This document shows, one piece after another, positions 53,636-61,037 of a DNA stretch of 64,000 bases. The stretch is from JAXLYE01 sp046351595. Its GTDB lineage: Bacteria > Myxococcota_A > Polyangia > Palsa-1104 > JAEUJZ01. Both the position numbers and the translations under genes were made by a program. The stretch lies in contig JAXLYE010000010.1 of assembly GCA_046351595.1 (NCBI GenBank), positions 186,001 to 250,000 on the forward strand, read 5' to 3'. Under the pieces are notes generated by a model. The model was not told the origin of the DNA. It searched no databases and saw only the letters and a list, made by a program, of their open reading frames with translations. The stretch's first letter is position 1, and every line of letters starts with the position of its first letter.

Positions 53636-54100
53636 TCAGGCGTCGGTGCCCGTCTGCGGCTCCGCCGACTGCGGCTCGATCGTGACGTTGACGTCGATCC
53701 CGCGGCGCACGCTCTGGGTGACGACGCAGAAGTCCTCGAAGGCTGCGGTGCAGCGGTCCAGCGCCGCGGCGTCGCCCTCGATGCGCGGGCGCAGCGTGAC
53801 GTCGATGCGGCCGATGCGCAGGCGCTTCTGCTCGTTGCGCACAAGCTCGACGTGCACGTCGGACTTCAGATCCGAGAGCCGGGAGCCGCCGCGCCCCAGG
53901 CAGAACTGCAGGCTGGCGGCGAGGCAGTCACCGATGGCGGCGGCGAGCAGGCGCGCCGGGTTCGGGGCCGCGTCGTGGCCGAGCGGCGGCGGCTCGTCCA
54001 CGTACAGCGCCGGGTACTGCGGCTTGTCGAACTTGACGCGGAACTCGTAGCCGCTGATCTGCTCGATCTGGATGTCGAAGGAAGAGGCGGACTCGCTCAT
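53636..54100 (-). CDS. OsmC-family protein
   Basis: 154 residues. The two OsmC redox cysteines are visible: Cys59 in AAIGDCLAASLQF and the second near residue 124 in DFCVVTQSVRRGI. Strands YEFRVKFDKPQYPALYVDEP and the IDVTLRPRIEG region fit the family. OsmC/Ohr proteins reduce organic hydroperoxides or bind hydrosulfide and persulfide species with thiol cofactors. It is 21 bases downstream of the SQR-like gene on the same strand, so probably one operon in sulfide or peroxide stress. Confidence 0.85.
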   Translation of the reverse strand: MSESASSFDIQIEQISGYEFRVKFDKPQYPALYVDEPPPLGHDAAPNPARLLAAAIGDCLAASLQFCLGRGGSRLSDLKSDVHVELVRNEQKRLRIGRIDVTLRPRIEGDAAALDRCTAAFEDFCVVTQSVRRGIDVNVTIEPQSAEPQTGTDA

Positions 54101-54121
54101 GGTTCCCTTTCCTGATTTTTT

Positions 54122-55315
54122 TCATACGTGGGCGTGGCGGCGCGACCACAGGAAGTACTTCTCGAAGGCGACCTTGGCCCAGTGGGCCTCGGGACCGGGC
54201 AGGATGAACTCGTGCTCGCGCGGGCTGAGCATGTGATCCCCGACGATGACCATGCCCATGTTGCCGGTGTCCATGATGCAGTAGGCGGCCATGTCCTGGA
54301 ACAGCAGGTGCTGCTTGGGCAGGCCCTTGATGTCGGCGACGATGTTGCGCGCCGCGGCCTTGGCCATCTGCTCGCTGGGGTAGCCGGTCTTGGGCACGCC
54401 GCACGGCACCGGCGTCTCCTCGGGCGGCTTCACCGCGACGGCGACACCGGCGGCGAAGATGTTGCGGAAGAGCCGGTGCTGGTAGGCCGGGTCGACCTCG
54501 ATGAAGCCGCTGGCATTGCCGAGCTCCGGGGTGTTGCGCACGGCGTCGATGCCGAGGAAGCGCGGCATGACCAGCGTGAACTTCGAGGGGAAGAAGTCGC
54601 CGCTGTCGAGCAGCACGCCGCCTTCACGGACCTCCTTGATGACGGCGCTGTAGCGCGCGTCGATCTGGTAGTGCGAGAACAGCCACTCGCACATCTTCTG
54701 CGCGCTGCCGAAGCCGCCGATCCCGAAGTGGGCCGCGAACGGCTCCGCGGTCAGGTAGGTGAGCGGCGCGCGATCCTGCAGCTTGTGGCGCGCCAGCTGG
54801 TAGCGGGCGTTGAACAGGAACTCGTAGGCGGCGCCGAAGCAGGCCGCGCCCTGGGCCGCGGCGACGACGACAGGCCCGGGGTCCGCGAGCAGGCGGCTCC
54901 AGCCCTCGCGCGCGCGCTCGGCCGGGCCGAGCCCGACGATCGAGTGGGCGTGCTCGCGCAGGCCCGGGATGTAGTCGTAGTCGACCTTGGGGCCGGTGGC
55001 GATCAGCAGGTAGTCGTACGAGATGGCGGCGCCGCCGCGCAACAGCACGCGGCTCTGATCCGGCTCGAAGCCGGTGACCTCGGCCTCGATGAACTCGATG
55101 CGGTGGCTGCGGTAGACGGGCAGGACGTCGAAGGTGATGTCGCGCTCCTGGCGCAGCCCGAAGGGGTACCAGATGAGCGACGGGAAGAACAGGAAGCGCG
55201 AGGTGTTGGCGATGACGGTGAGGTCGTGGTTGTCGCCGACCAGCTCCTTGAGCTCGAGCGCCGCCGTGTAGCCGGCGAAGTTGGTGCCCACGATCACGAT
55301 CCGCTTGCGCTCCAT
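54122..55315 (-). CDS. Sulfide:quinone oxidoreductase-like FAD/NAD(P) flavoprotein
   Basis: The ATG at 55315 follows AAGGAG; longer in-frame upstream sequence is rejected. 397 residues. The FAD-binding start is RIVIVGTNFAGYTAALELKE; YDYLLIATGPKVDYDYIPGL is the second dinucleotide motif; the C-terminus has IFAAGVAVAV and CGVPKTGYPSEQMAKAAARN, as in SQR/FCSD-type enzymes. Cysteines (AACFGAA near 160 and PCGVPKTG near 320) could form the redox centre. SQR oxidises H2S at the membrane and gives persulfide, the substrate of the neighbouring dioxygenase. The C-terminal KYFLWSRRHAHV segment may touch the membrane. Confidence 0.8.
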   Translation of the reverse strand: MERKRIVIVGTNFAGYTAALELKELVGDNHDLTVIANTSRFLFFPSLIWYPFGLRQERDITFDVLPVYRSHRIEFIEAEVTGFEPDQSRVLLRGGAAISYDYLLIATGPKVDYDYIPGLREHAHSIVGLGPAERAREGWSRLLADPGPVVVAAAQGAACFGAAYEFLFNARYQLARHKLQDRAPLTYLTAEPFAAHFGIGGFGSAQKMCEWLFSHYQIDARYSAVIKEVREGGVLLDSGDFFPSKFTLVMPRFLGIDAVRNTPELGNASGFIEVDPAYQHRLFRNIFAAGVAVAVKPPEETPVPCGVPKTGYPSEQMAKAAARNIVADIKGLPKQHLLFQDMAAYCIMDTGNMGMVIVGDHMLSPREHEFILPGPEAHWAKVAFEKYFLWSRRHAHV

Positions 55316-55619
55316 CTCGGTCTCCTTCCACCGCGAGGCGGGGTTTGCCTGAAGGGTTTCAAGCGGCGCGCCAAGCGCGGTCGCGCGGGTCGCTGTCGCT
55401 ACCGCGAGCGGCCGGCAGGTCGGTTGGTACGGTGCGGTAACCAGCGGCGTTACGCCGCGGCGTGCGGGTAACATGGCTGAGCTCTGGCGCACACCGTGCG
55501 GACGCTGCACGCAGGCGGCTGCCCGGGGCTCCGGTGCCCAGCGTCGGAGAGGCGTGCCGCGCTGCGCCGCCGCGGGGCGGTATGGACGTTGCAATCCGGC
55601 CAGGGCAAGGAGGCACGCA
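55316..55619. other. Divergent intergenic region
   Basis: About 300 bases between the SQR-like gene and the chitosanase-like gene. No gene supported. A GGTT...AACC pair near 55423-55442 is the only symmetry noted. Confidence 0.35.
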
Positions 55620-56291
55620 ATGCCGTCTGTCCTTCTGACCATCGGGGGAAGACCCGTCTACGCCGAGCCCGGGGCCGTCTACTTCTGCGCCGGGATGCAC
55701 GTCGATGCGGACGGCTGCCCGCGCGCCTACCACCCCGACGACGTCGGCCTCGACCGCCTGCGCAACGCCGGCGGCGACGGCGACTGGTGGGGCCTTGTCA
55801 CCGACGCCCGCGGCCAGCCGATCGTGCAGGGGCCCGCGGATCCGGCGCCGGGCTACTACGTGTCGTGCACCTCGCTGGTCGATGAGTCGCGCCGCCGCAC
55901 GGATCCGCGCCGCTACATCGATGCCTCGGAGATCCCGTACATCGCGCTGCCGCGGCGGCTGTGGAAGGAGGGCGGCATCCGCCTGGGTGATGTCGCCACC
56001 ATCGTGCACGAGCGCAGCCGCCGCGTCGCCCACGCCGTCTTCGCGGACATCGCCGGCGACGACGAGATCGGCGAGGGCTCGATCGCGCTGGCCGAGGCGC
56101 TGGGCCTGCCGTCGAGCCCGCGCAGCGGCGGCACCACACGCTCGGAGCTGCACTACATCGTATTCCCGGGCAGCGGCGACCGCCGGCCGCTCGGCCGCGA
56201 GGAGATCGCCGAGCGCGCGGCCGCCCGCTTCCTGCGCTGGGGCGGCGTGCAGCGCGTGCTCGCACGCAGCGAGAACAGCGCCGTCGCCTAG
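55620..56291 (+). CDS. GH75-like (fungal-type chitosanase) domain protein
   Basis: AAGGAGG lies upstream of ATG 55620; 223 residues, no signal peptide. The sequence has MHVDADGCPRAYHPDDVGLD, GDGDWWGLVTDARGQPI, PGYYVSCTSLVD, RRYIDASEIPYIALP, FADIAGDDEIGEGSIALAEA and YIVFPGSGD. This order of motifs is that of GH75 chitosanase domains, known mostly from fungi; the Asp of the FADI region and the Glu of IGEGS are the expected catalytic pair. Without an export signal, chitosan cleavage outside the cell is uncertain; another polysaccharide or another export route may apply. Confidence 0.75.
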   Translation: MPSVLLTIGGRPVYAEPGAVYFCAGMHVDADGCPRAYHPDDVGLDRLRNAGGDGDWWGLVTDARGQPIVQGPADPAPGYYVSCTSLVDESRRRTDPRRYIDASEIPYIALPRRLWKEGGIRLGDVATIVHERSRRVAHAVFADIAGDDEIGEGSIALAEALGLPSSPRSGGTTRSELHYIVFPGSGDRRPLGREEIAERAAARFLRWGGVQRVLARSENSAVA

Positions 56292-56294
56292 CGG

Positions 56295-57437
56295 CTAAGG
56301 CTTCGGCTCGTCGGCGGGGAACAGGCTCTTGTCGATCGAGGGGAACAGCGCGAGCGCGTTCTTGTAGTAGAGCTTGCGCAGGACCTCGTCCGGCAGATCG
56401 AGCCCGTACATCTTCCAGTGCGCGTGGCGCTTGCGGTAGTAGTCGAAGTACTCGTCCGCGGTCTCGAGCACGCGGAAGTAGGTGTAGTACTCGCTCGGCT
56501 TGTAGACGTCTTTTCCGAACAGGACGCGGTCCTGGTACTTGATCAGGAACTCGCGCGCGGCGCGCGGCTGCCGCCCGAGCTCGGCCAGCACCGCGCCGAT
56601 CTCGGTCGAGACGTTGGGCAGCTCGTCGAGCAGCCTGCCGAGGCGCGCGAGATCGTTGCCCAGCCAGCCGAGGTGCGCGTCGATAAAGCGTGTCTTTCCG
56701 TGCCGGCGGAACATGTTGTGCTGCTCGCCGAGGATCGTCTCGAACGGCGGGAAGCGCTCGGCGGGGCGGTAGCGATCCGGCTCCTGCTTGAGCTCCAGCC
56801 AGCGCTCGTTGTAGCGATCCTTGGGCATCCAGAACGGCGACGGCTCGCCCGAGTGGATGAGGACCGGGATGCCGAGCTCCCCGCACCGCTCCCAGATCGG
56901 CGCGAGGCGCGGATCGTCGACGGCGATGCGCTTGCCGCTGGCGTCACGGTCGGTCAGGCCCAGGCTCTTGTAGACCTTGAGCCCGGTCGCGCCCTGCTTC
57001 ACGCCCGCCTCGAGCTGCGCCAGCGCCTCGGCGGGCCACGCCGGCGTGCCGACCTTCTCGAAGTCGAGGTTTATGAACACCAGGAAGCGGCGCGCCTGGT
57101 GCTTGTGCACGTTCGCCAGCGACCACTCGAGCAGCTTGCCGCGGAAGCCGCTGAGGTTGACCATCACGCCCATGTTGAGCGCGTCCATCTCGGCCACGAG
57201 CTTGTCGAGGTCCTGCACCGGCATCAGCCACTGGTGGCTGTGCACGTCGACGAACGGGTAGCGCGCGCGGACAAGCGGGTGCTCCGGCACCTTGAGGCTC
57301 GAGCGCGGCTCGTAGTCCTCGACGTCCATGACGTTCAGGCGGTACTGGATGCGGCCGATCAGCCACAGCGCCGCGCCCAGGATCCCGAGCACGGCGACGC
57401 CGCCGAGCAGCCAGCGTGTGAAGCGGGTGCGCGCCAT
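56295..57437 (-). CDS. Membrane-anchored amidohydrolase (metal-dependent TIM-barrel hydrolase)
   Basis: 380 residues. One N-terminal helix (about 8-28) anchors the protein with its catalytic domain outside the cytoplasm. Amidohydrolase-2 features: DVHSHQWLMP (HxH), TGLKVYKSLGLTD, IPVLIHSGEPSPF, FIDAHLGWLGNDL and a late LFGKDVYKPSEY with Asp. This fits the ACMSD/uronate-type decarboxylase-hydrolase superfamily, but the reaction cannot be named. It ends three bases from the convergent chitosanase-like gene and is followed on the same strand by nothing related. Confidence 0.8.
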   Translation of the reverse strand: MARTRFTRWLLGGVAVLGILGAALWLIGRIQYRLNVMDVEDYEPRSSLKVPEHPLVRARYPFVDVHSHQWLMPVQDLDKLVAEMDALNMGVMVNLSGFRGKLLEWSLANVHKHQARRFLVFINLDFEKVGTPAWPAEALAQLEAGVKQGATGLKVYKSLGLTDRDASGKRIAVDDPRLAPIWERCGELGIPVLIHSGEPSPFWMPKDRYNERWLELKQEPDRYRPAERFPPFETILGEQHNMFRRHGKTRFIDAHLGWLGNDLARLGRLLDELPNVSTEIGAVLAELGRQPRAAREFLIKYQDRVLFGKDVYKPSEYYTYFRVLETADEYFDYYRKRHAHWKMYGLDLPDEVLRKLYYKNALALFPSIDKSLFPADEPKP

Positions 57438-57493
57438 CTGTTACCCCTGTTCGGCCTCGTCGAAACGCGTCAGAGCGGACGTGTCCTGCGCCC

Positions 57494-58042
57494 TCAGCGC
57501 GCGGCCAGCGGCACCTGCACCAGCGTCTGGTCCCAGGCAAAGTCCATCTTCGCGCCGCTCGGATCGCCGCTGATGCGGATGGTGAACTGCTCGACCGGGG
57601 CCGGCGTGCTCGCGACCGGGACCTCGACGGTGAGCACGTCCTTGTCGTGGTTGGGCTCGAACGCGCCCCACTTGCCGAGCTGGCTGTTGAGCACCACCTT
57701 CCACGCGTTCGCCGACGGCACGGCGTACATGCGGTAGCTGCCGGCGCTCACCGGCTGGCCCGCGAACAGCACGTCCTTGCCGAACGTGATCTCGGTCGCG
57801 GCGTTGGCGCCGAGCCGCCAGTACTTGCCGAAGGGCACCAGCGCGCCCGCCGACTTCTCGCCGAAGATCAGCCGATCGCGCTTGGAGGGCCGGCAGTAGA
57901 CGACCTTGACCTCGAGGCTGCCCTGGCTGAAGGCCACCGTCTCGATCGGGCTCGCCTTGCCGGTGGTGCTGATGCGGTAGGCCATGAGCGCGGCGAGCAC
58001 TACGAGCACCGCGCCGATACCGAGGAGAATCTTCTTCTTCAT
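57494..58042 (-). CDS. DUF2911 exported/membrane-anchored protein
   Basis: 182 residues with an N-terminal hydrophobic helix (about 5-22). The rest matches DUF2911: VKVVYCRPSKRDRLIFGE, LVPFGKYWRLGANAATEITF, LFAGQPVSAGSYRMYAVP, and WKVVLNSQLGKWGAFEPNHD. The function of this family is unknown; members are common in Bacteroidota and Myxococcota and are usually secreted. It lies just upstream of the amidohydrolase gene on the same strand, 56 bases apart, so they may be co-transcribed. Confidence 0.85.
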   Translation of the reverse strand: MKKKILLGIGAVLVVLAALMAYRISTTGKASPIETVAFSQGSLEVKVVYCRPSKRDRLIFGEKSAGALVPFGKYWRLGANAATEITFGKDVLFAGQPVSAGSYRMYAVPSANAWKVVLNSQLGKWGAFEPNHDKDVLTVEVPVASTPAPVEQFTIRISGDPSGAKMDFAWDQTLVQVPLAAR

Positions 58043-58127
58043 CTGTTCACCTGGGCTAAAAATCGTCCCTGGCCCACGGTACCGCAGCGCGCCGCGTGCT
58101 GACTACGATCCACAGCGCGCGGAAGGT

Positions 58128-58919
58128 TTACGCCTGCTGCTCAGGCTCCGCGACCTCATAGTGCAAGAAGGTCCCGCCGTCGCCGACGGCCCAGATGTCG
58201 GTGGGGCCGGTGCCCGAGATCGATCGCAGGGTGCGGACGGTGCCGCTCGCGACCGCGGTGGCGGTGCTGCCGTTCCAGCGCAGCAGCGTGCCGTTGTCGC
58301 CGGCGATCCACAGCTCGCCGGCGCTCGCGCCCCAGATCGCGCGCAGCGTGCTGCCCGCGGCGGCTGGCAAGGTCGTCGCGGTCCAGCGCGTGCCGTCGTA
58401 GCGCGCGAGCGTGCCGCTCTGGCCGACGGCGTACAGGTCGCTCGCGCTCTGACCCCACAGCGCGTGCAGGTCGCTGCTGATGCCGGTGGCGACAAGGACC
58501 GCCTGGCTGCCGTTCCAGCGCACCGCGGTGCCGGCGTCGCCGACGATCCAGACGTCGCTCGCGGTCGCGCCCCAGGCCGCGCGCAGGCTGCGCGTGGTCA
58601 GGCTGCCCGGGGCCACGGCCAGCACCCAGTCGCCGCCGGTCCAGCGCAGGATCTGCCCGCGGTCGCCGACGGCCACGAGGCCGCTGCCGAAGGTGGGCTG
58701 GCTGCTCGCGAGCGGCACGCCCCACAGGCCGTTGATCGCCTCGCTGCCGCGGCTGATGCTCTGGCGCTGCCAGAACGAGCCGTTGTAGTGGATCATGGCG
58801 CCGCTGCTGCCCACCGCCCAGATGTCGTCGGGCGCCGCGCCCCAGATCGAGAGCAGATCGGCGGCCGTGTCGCTGGCATAGGCCGCCCAGGCGGTCCCGT
58901 CCCACTTCAGGATCCCCAA
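58128..58919 (-). pseudogene. Beta-propeller (WAVG repeat) protein lacking its N-terminus
   Basis: 263 codons open from a TTG at 58919, with no ribosome site and a TGA four codons further upstream (58929-58931). The sequence is about six repeats of an LxxxWGxxxxDxWxVGxxGTxxxxNG unit (DDIWAVGSSGAMIHYNG, SDVWIVGDAGTAVRWNG, TDIWAVGDGGTFLHY). No signal peptide is present although relatives are secreted. I read it as the 3' part of a larger gene whose 5' end was lost, as at 30897. A non-standard start remains possible. Confidence 0.6.
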
Positions 58920-59033
58920 GTCTTCGCATCACGCGCGGGCTACGGCCACACAGACATACTGGCGGGCTCGGATACGTCCAGGCGAGCCGAGGCCGCGGCG
59001 CACCAGCTGCCGCGCCGGGGGCCGGGCTCGCGG

Positions 59034-59414
59034 TCAGAGCGCCCAGGGCGGCGTAAACGGAGGCTGGTCTCCGACCTGGGCCTTGCCGCCGGCGACCATG
59101 CAGGCGACCGCGACGAACGGCTGGGTCCCGGCGTTGCGGATGCGGAAGGGGACCGCGGCGGGCACCCACAGCCCGTCGCCGGCCCGGAAGACCTGCTCGC
59201 CGTCGGCCAGCTCGATCAGCGCTTCGCCGCTGAGGGCGAGGAAGGCCTCGCCGTGCGTGAGCTGGTGCAAGGGGCTCTCGCTGCCCGGTGCGAGCGCGAG
59301 CTTCCACATGCTGACGCTCGCCGCGCCGCGTGTCGGGGACGCGTAGCCGATGACGTGGGTGCCGTGCTGGCCGAAAGAAGGGGCCTCGCTGCTGCGGATC
59401 AGGGTGCTGCTCAT
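59034..59414 (-). CDS. Cupin-domain protein
   Basis: 126 residues from ATG 59414. A single cupin barrel: PGSESPLHQLTHGEAFLALSG (motif 1, with one His changed to Gln), then GDGLWVPAAVPFRIRNAGTQ (motif 2). With a partial metal-ligand set, metal binding may be weak. It is divergent from the MarR gene and has a strong predicted promoter overlapped by a palindrome, so it is probably repressed by that MarR protein. A small-molecule binding or isomerase role is possible; unknown. Confidence 0.85.
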   Translation of the reverse strand: MSSTLIRSSEAPSFGQHGTHVIGYASPTRGAASVSMWKLALAPGSESPLHQLTHGEAFLALSGEALIELADGEQVFRAGDGLWVPAAVPFRIRNAGTQPFVAVACMVAGGKAQVGDQPPFTPPWAL

Positions 59415-59448
59415 GGGTTCTGCTCTTCCTTTTTTTGAGGGCATCCCT

Positions 59449-59476
59449 ATCATAGTCCACCATGAAAGACAGTCAA
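59449..59476 (-). promoter_or_regulatory. Sigma70-type promoter of the cupin gene
   Basis: On the minus strand TTGACT (59476-59471) and TATGAT (59454-59449) are separated by 16 bases, placing a start near 59442, about 28 bases before the cupin ATG. The -35 hexamer overlaps the palindrome at 59474-59485. Confidence 0.7.
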
Positions 59477-59950
59477 CCAAGGTTGTCTAAATCGCCGGAC
59501 TTCGCGATCCTCGTCGCCGCTGCCTACGGCGTCGTTGCCAGCCGCCTGCTCGGGGCGATGGAGGGAGCGGGCATCACCGGCATGCGCCCCGCCTACGGCT
59601 TCGTGATCCGCGCGGTCGCCGCCGAGTCGCCCACCATCAACCGCCTCGCCGAGCTGCTCGGTGTCTCGAAGCAGGCGGCCAGCAAGCTGGCCGATGACAT
59701 GCACCGGGCCGGCTTCCTCGAGCGCTCGGAAGACACCGAGGATCGGCGGCACACCCGTCTGACCCTGAGCCGCAAGGGCAAGGCGGTCTTCACCCGGGCG
59801 CTGCGTGTCAGCAGGTCGATGGAGCGCTCGCTGCGGGCGCGAGCGGGCAGCCAGGACGTGGACGCCTTCCTCCGCGTCCTCACCGCTTTCATCGAGCAGC
59901 ACGGCCTGCTTGAGGACGTCCTCGCCAGGCGGGCCAAGCCCGTCCTGTGA
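59462..59950 (+). CDS. MarR-family regulator
   Basis: 162 residues. Winged helix-turn-helix with INRLAELLGVSKQAASKLAD as recognition region and DTEDRRHTRLTLSRKGKAVF as the wing, typical MarR. Its gene starts 47 bases from the divergent cupin gene, and its own first codons contain the candidate operator, so autorepression and cupin control are both likely. The ligand is unknown. Confidence 0.9.
   Translation: MKDSQPRLSKSPDFAILVAAAYGVVASRLLGAMEGAGITGMRPAYGFVIRAVAAESPTINRLAELLGVSKQAASKLADDMHRAGFLERSEDTEDRRHTRLTLSRKGKAVFTRALRVSRSMERSLRARAGSQDVDAFLRVLTAFIEQHGLLEDVLARRAKPVL
59474..59485. promoter_or_regulatory. Candidate MarR operator
   Basis: CAACC-AA-GGTTG, with flanking AGACA upstream (59467-59471) and TGTCT downstream (59484-59488), forms an extended dyad overlapping the cupin -35 box and lying inside the first codons of the MarR gene. 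Confidence 0.6.
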
Positions 59951-60072
59951 CCCGACATCGGGGCTGACACGCTGCGATTAAGCCGGCTCGACGGGAGGGG
60001 CAGATTTCCTTGACCGGATCCTGCCCCGAACCCCGTGCTCGCCGTCGGATGAGTCTTAATTCGCGGGCTCAG

Positions 60073-60091
60073 CCCGCCCGAACGAGGCGGG
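60073..60091. terminator. GC hairpin between MarR and epimerase genes
   Basis: CCCGCC (60073-60078) pairs with GGCGGG (60086-60091) around a seven-base loop, between the convergent MarR and epimerase stops. There is no long T-run; a weak bidirectional terminator is plausible. Confidence 0.4.
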
Positions 60092-60107
60092 TTCCTCGTC
60101 TGCCAGG

Positions 60108-61037
60108 CTAGTGCAGGAGCCGCGTGCGGATCGACTCCAACGTCGCGGCGAGCCCCTGGCGCAGGCTGGTGGCCGGTCGCCAGCCGAGCGCCTGTTGCGC
60201 GAGCTCGATGTCGAGGACGTTGATCGGCAGGTCGAACTCGCGGGCCGGCAGGTACCGCCGCTCGACCGGGTGGCCGAGCAGCTGCGCGATCTCATCGAGC
60301 ACGGCGTTGATGCTGGTGCCGACGCCGCTGCCGATGTTGAGGACACGCTGCGGGCCGCTGCTGGTCATGGCGCGGCGCAGCGCGTCGACCACGTCGTCGA
60401 TGTAGACGTAGTCGCGGACCACCTCGCCGTCGCCCCAGATCTCGATGGGCTCGCGCCGCAGCGCCTTGTACAGGAACACCGCGATGGCGCCCTGCAGCGC
60501 CGCCGTGCGCTGGCGCCCGCCGTACGGATTGGACAGGCGCAGCACCGAGTACGGAATCCCGTAGAGCTCGTGGTACATGTAAAGGTACTTCTCGATCGCG
60601 AGCTTGGTGATCCCGTACGAGCAGATCGGGTTGGTCGGGTGCTCCTCGGGGATGGGAATCCGCTCGGGCCGGCCGTACACGGTCCCGCCGGACGACAGGA
60701 AGATGACGCGCCGCGGCTCGTGCTTGATCCGCTCCAGCAGCCGCAGCGTCGCGACGAGGTTGCTCTCGGCGTCGAAGACGGGGTTGTCGTTGGAGGTCTT
60801 GGGGATGGTCGTGCTGATCAGGTGGAAGATGACCTCCGCGCCCTCCAGCACGGAGTCGACCTCCGCGGCGTTGCCGAAGTCCCCCTCGGTCCAGGTGACG
60901 CGGCTCAGCAACGAGGGGCTCAAGAGCTGCTCGAGGTGCGGGCGCTCGAACACGTGCACCGCGTGGCCGGCCTCGACCAGGCTCTCGGCGAGGTGGGAGC
61001 CGAGGAAGCCCCCGCCGCCCAGCAGCAGACACCTCAT
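60108..61037 (-). CDS. NAD-dependent sugar epimerase/dehydratase
   Basis: 309 residues. The ATG at 61037 overlaps the stop of the glycosyltransferase gene by four bases (ATGA). Extended SDR features: LLLGGGGFLGSHLAE for NAD, catalytic SYGITK (Tyr-xxx-Lys), NPYGGRQ, and DYVYIDDVVDAL. This is the UDP-glucose/UDP-GlcNAc 4-epimerase-like group acting on nucleotide sugars. Translational coupling to a multi-domain glycosyltransferase points to synthesis of a surface polysaccharide or O-antigen. Confidence 0.9.
   Translation of the reverse strand: MRCLLLGGGGFLGSHLAESLVEAGHAVHVFERPHLEQLLSPSLLSRVTWTEGDFGNAAEVDSVLEGAEVIFHLISTTIPKTSNDNPVFDAESNLVATLRLLERIKHEPRRVIFLSSGGTVYGRPERIPIPEEHPTNPICSYGITKLAIEKYLYMYHELYGIPYSVLRLSNPYGGRQRTAALQGAIAVFLYKALRREPIEIWGDGEVVRDYVYIDDVVDALRRAMTSSGPQRVLNIGSGVGTSINAVLDEIAQLLGHPVERRYLPAREFDLPINVLDIELAQQALGWRPATSLRQGLAATLESIRTRLLH

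Noticed and set aside
55316..55642. N-terminal extension of the SQR-like protein
   Set aside because: Unrelated Arg/Ala-rich sequence overlapping the start of the divergent chitosanase-like gene; the FAD motif begins right after the ATG at 55315, which has AAGGAG.
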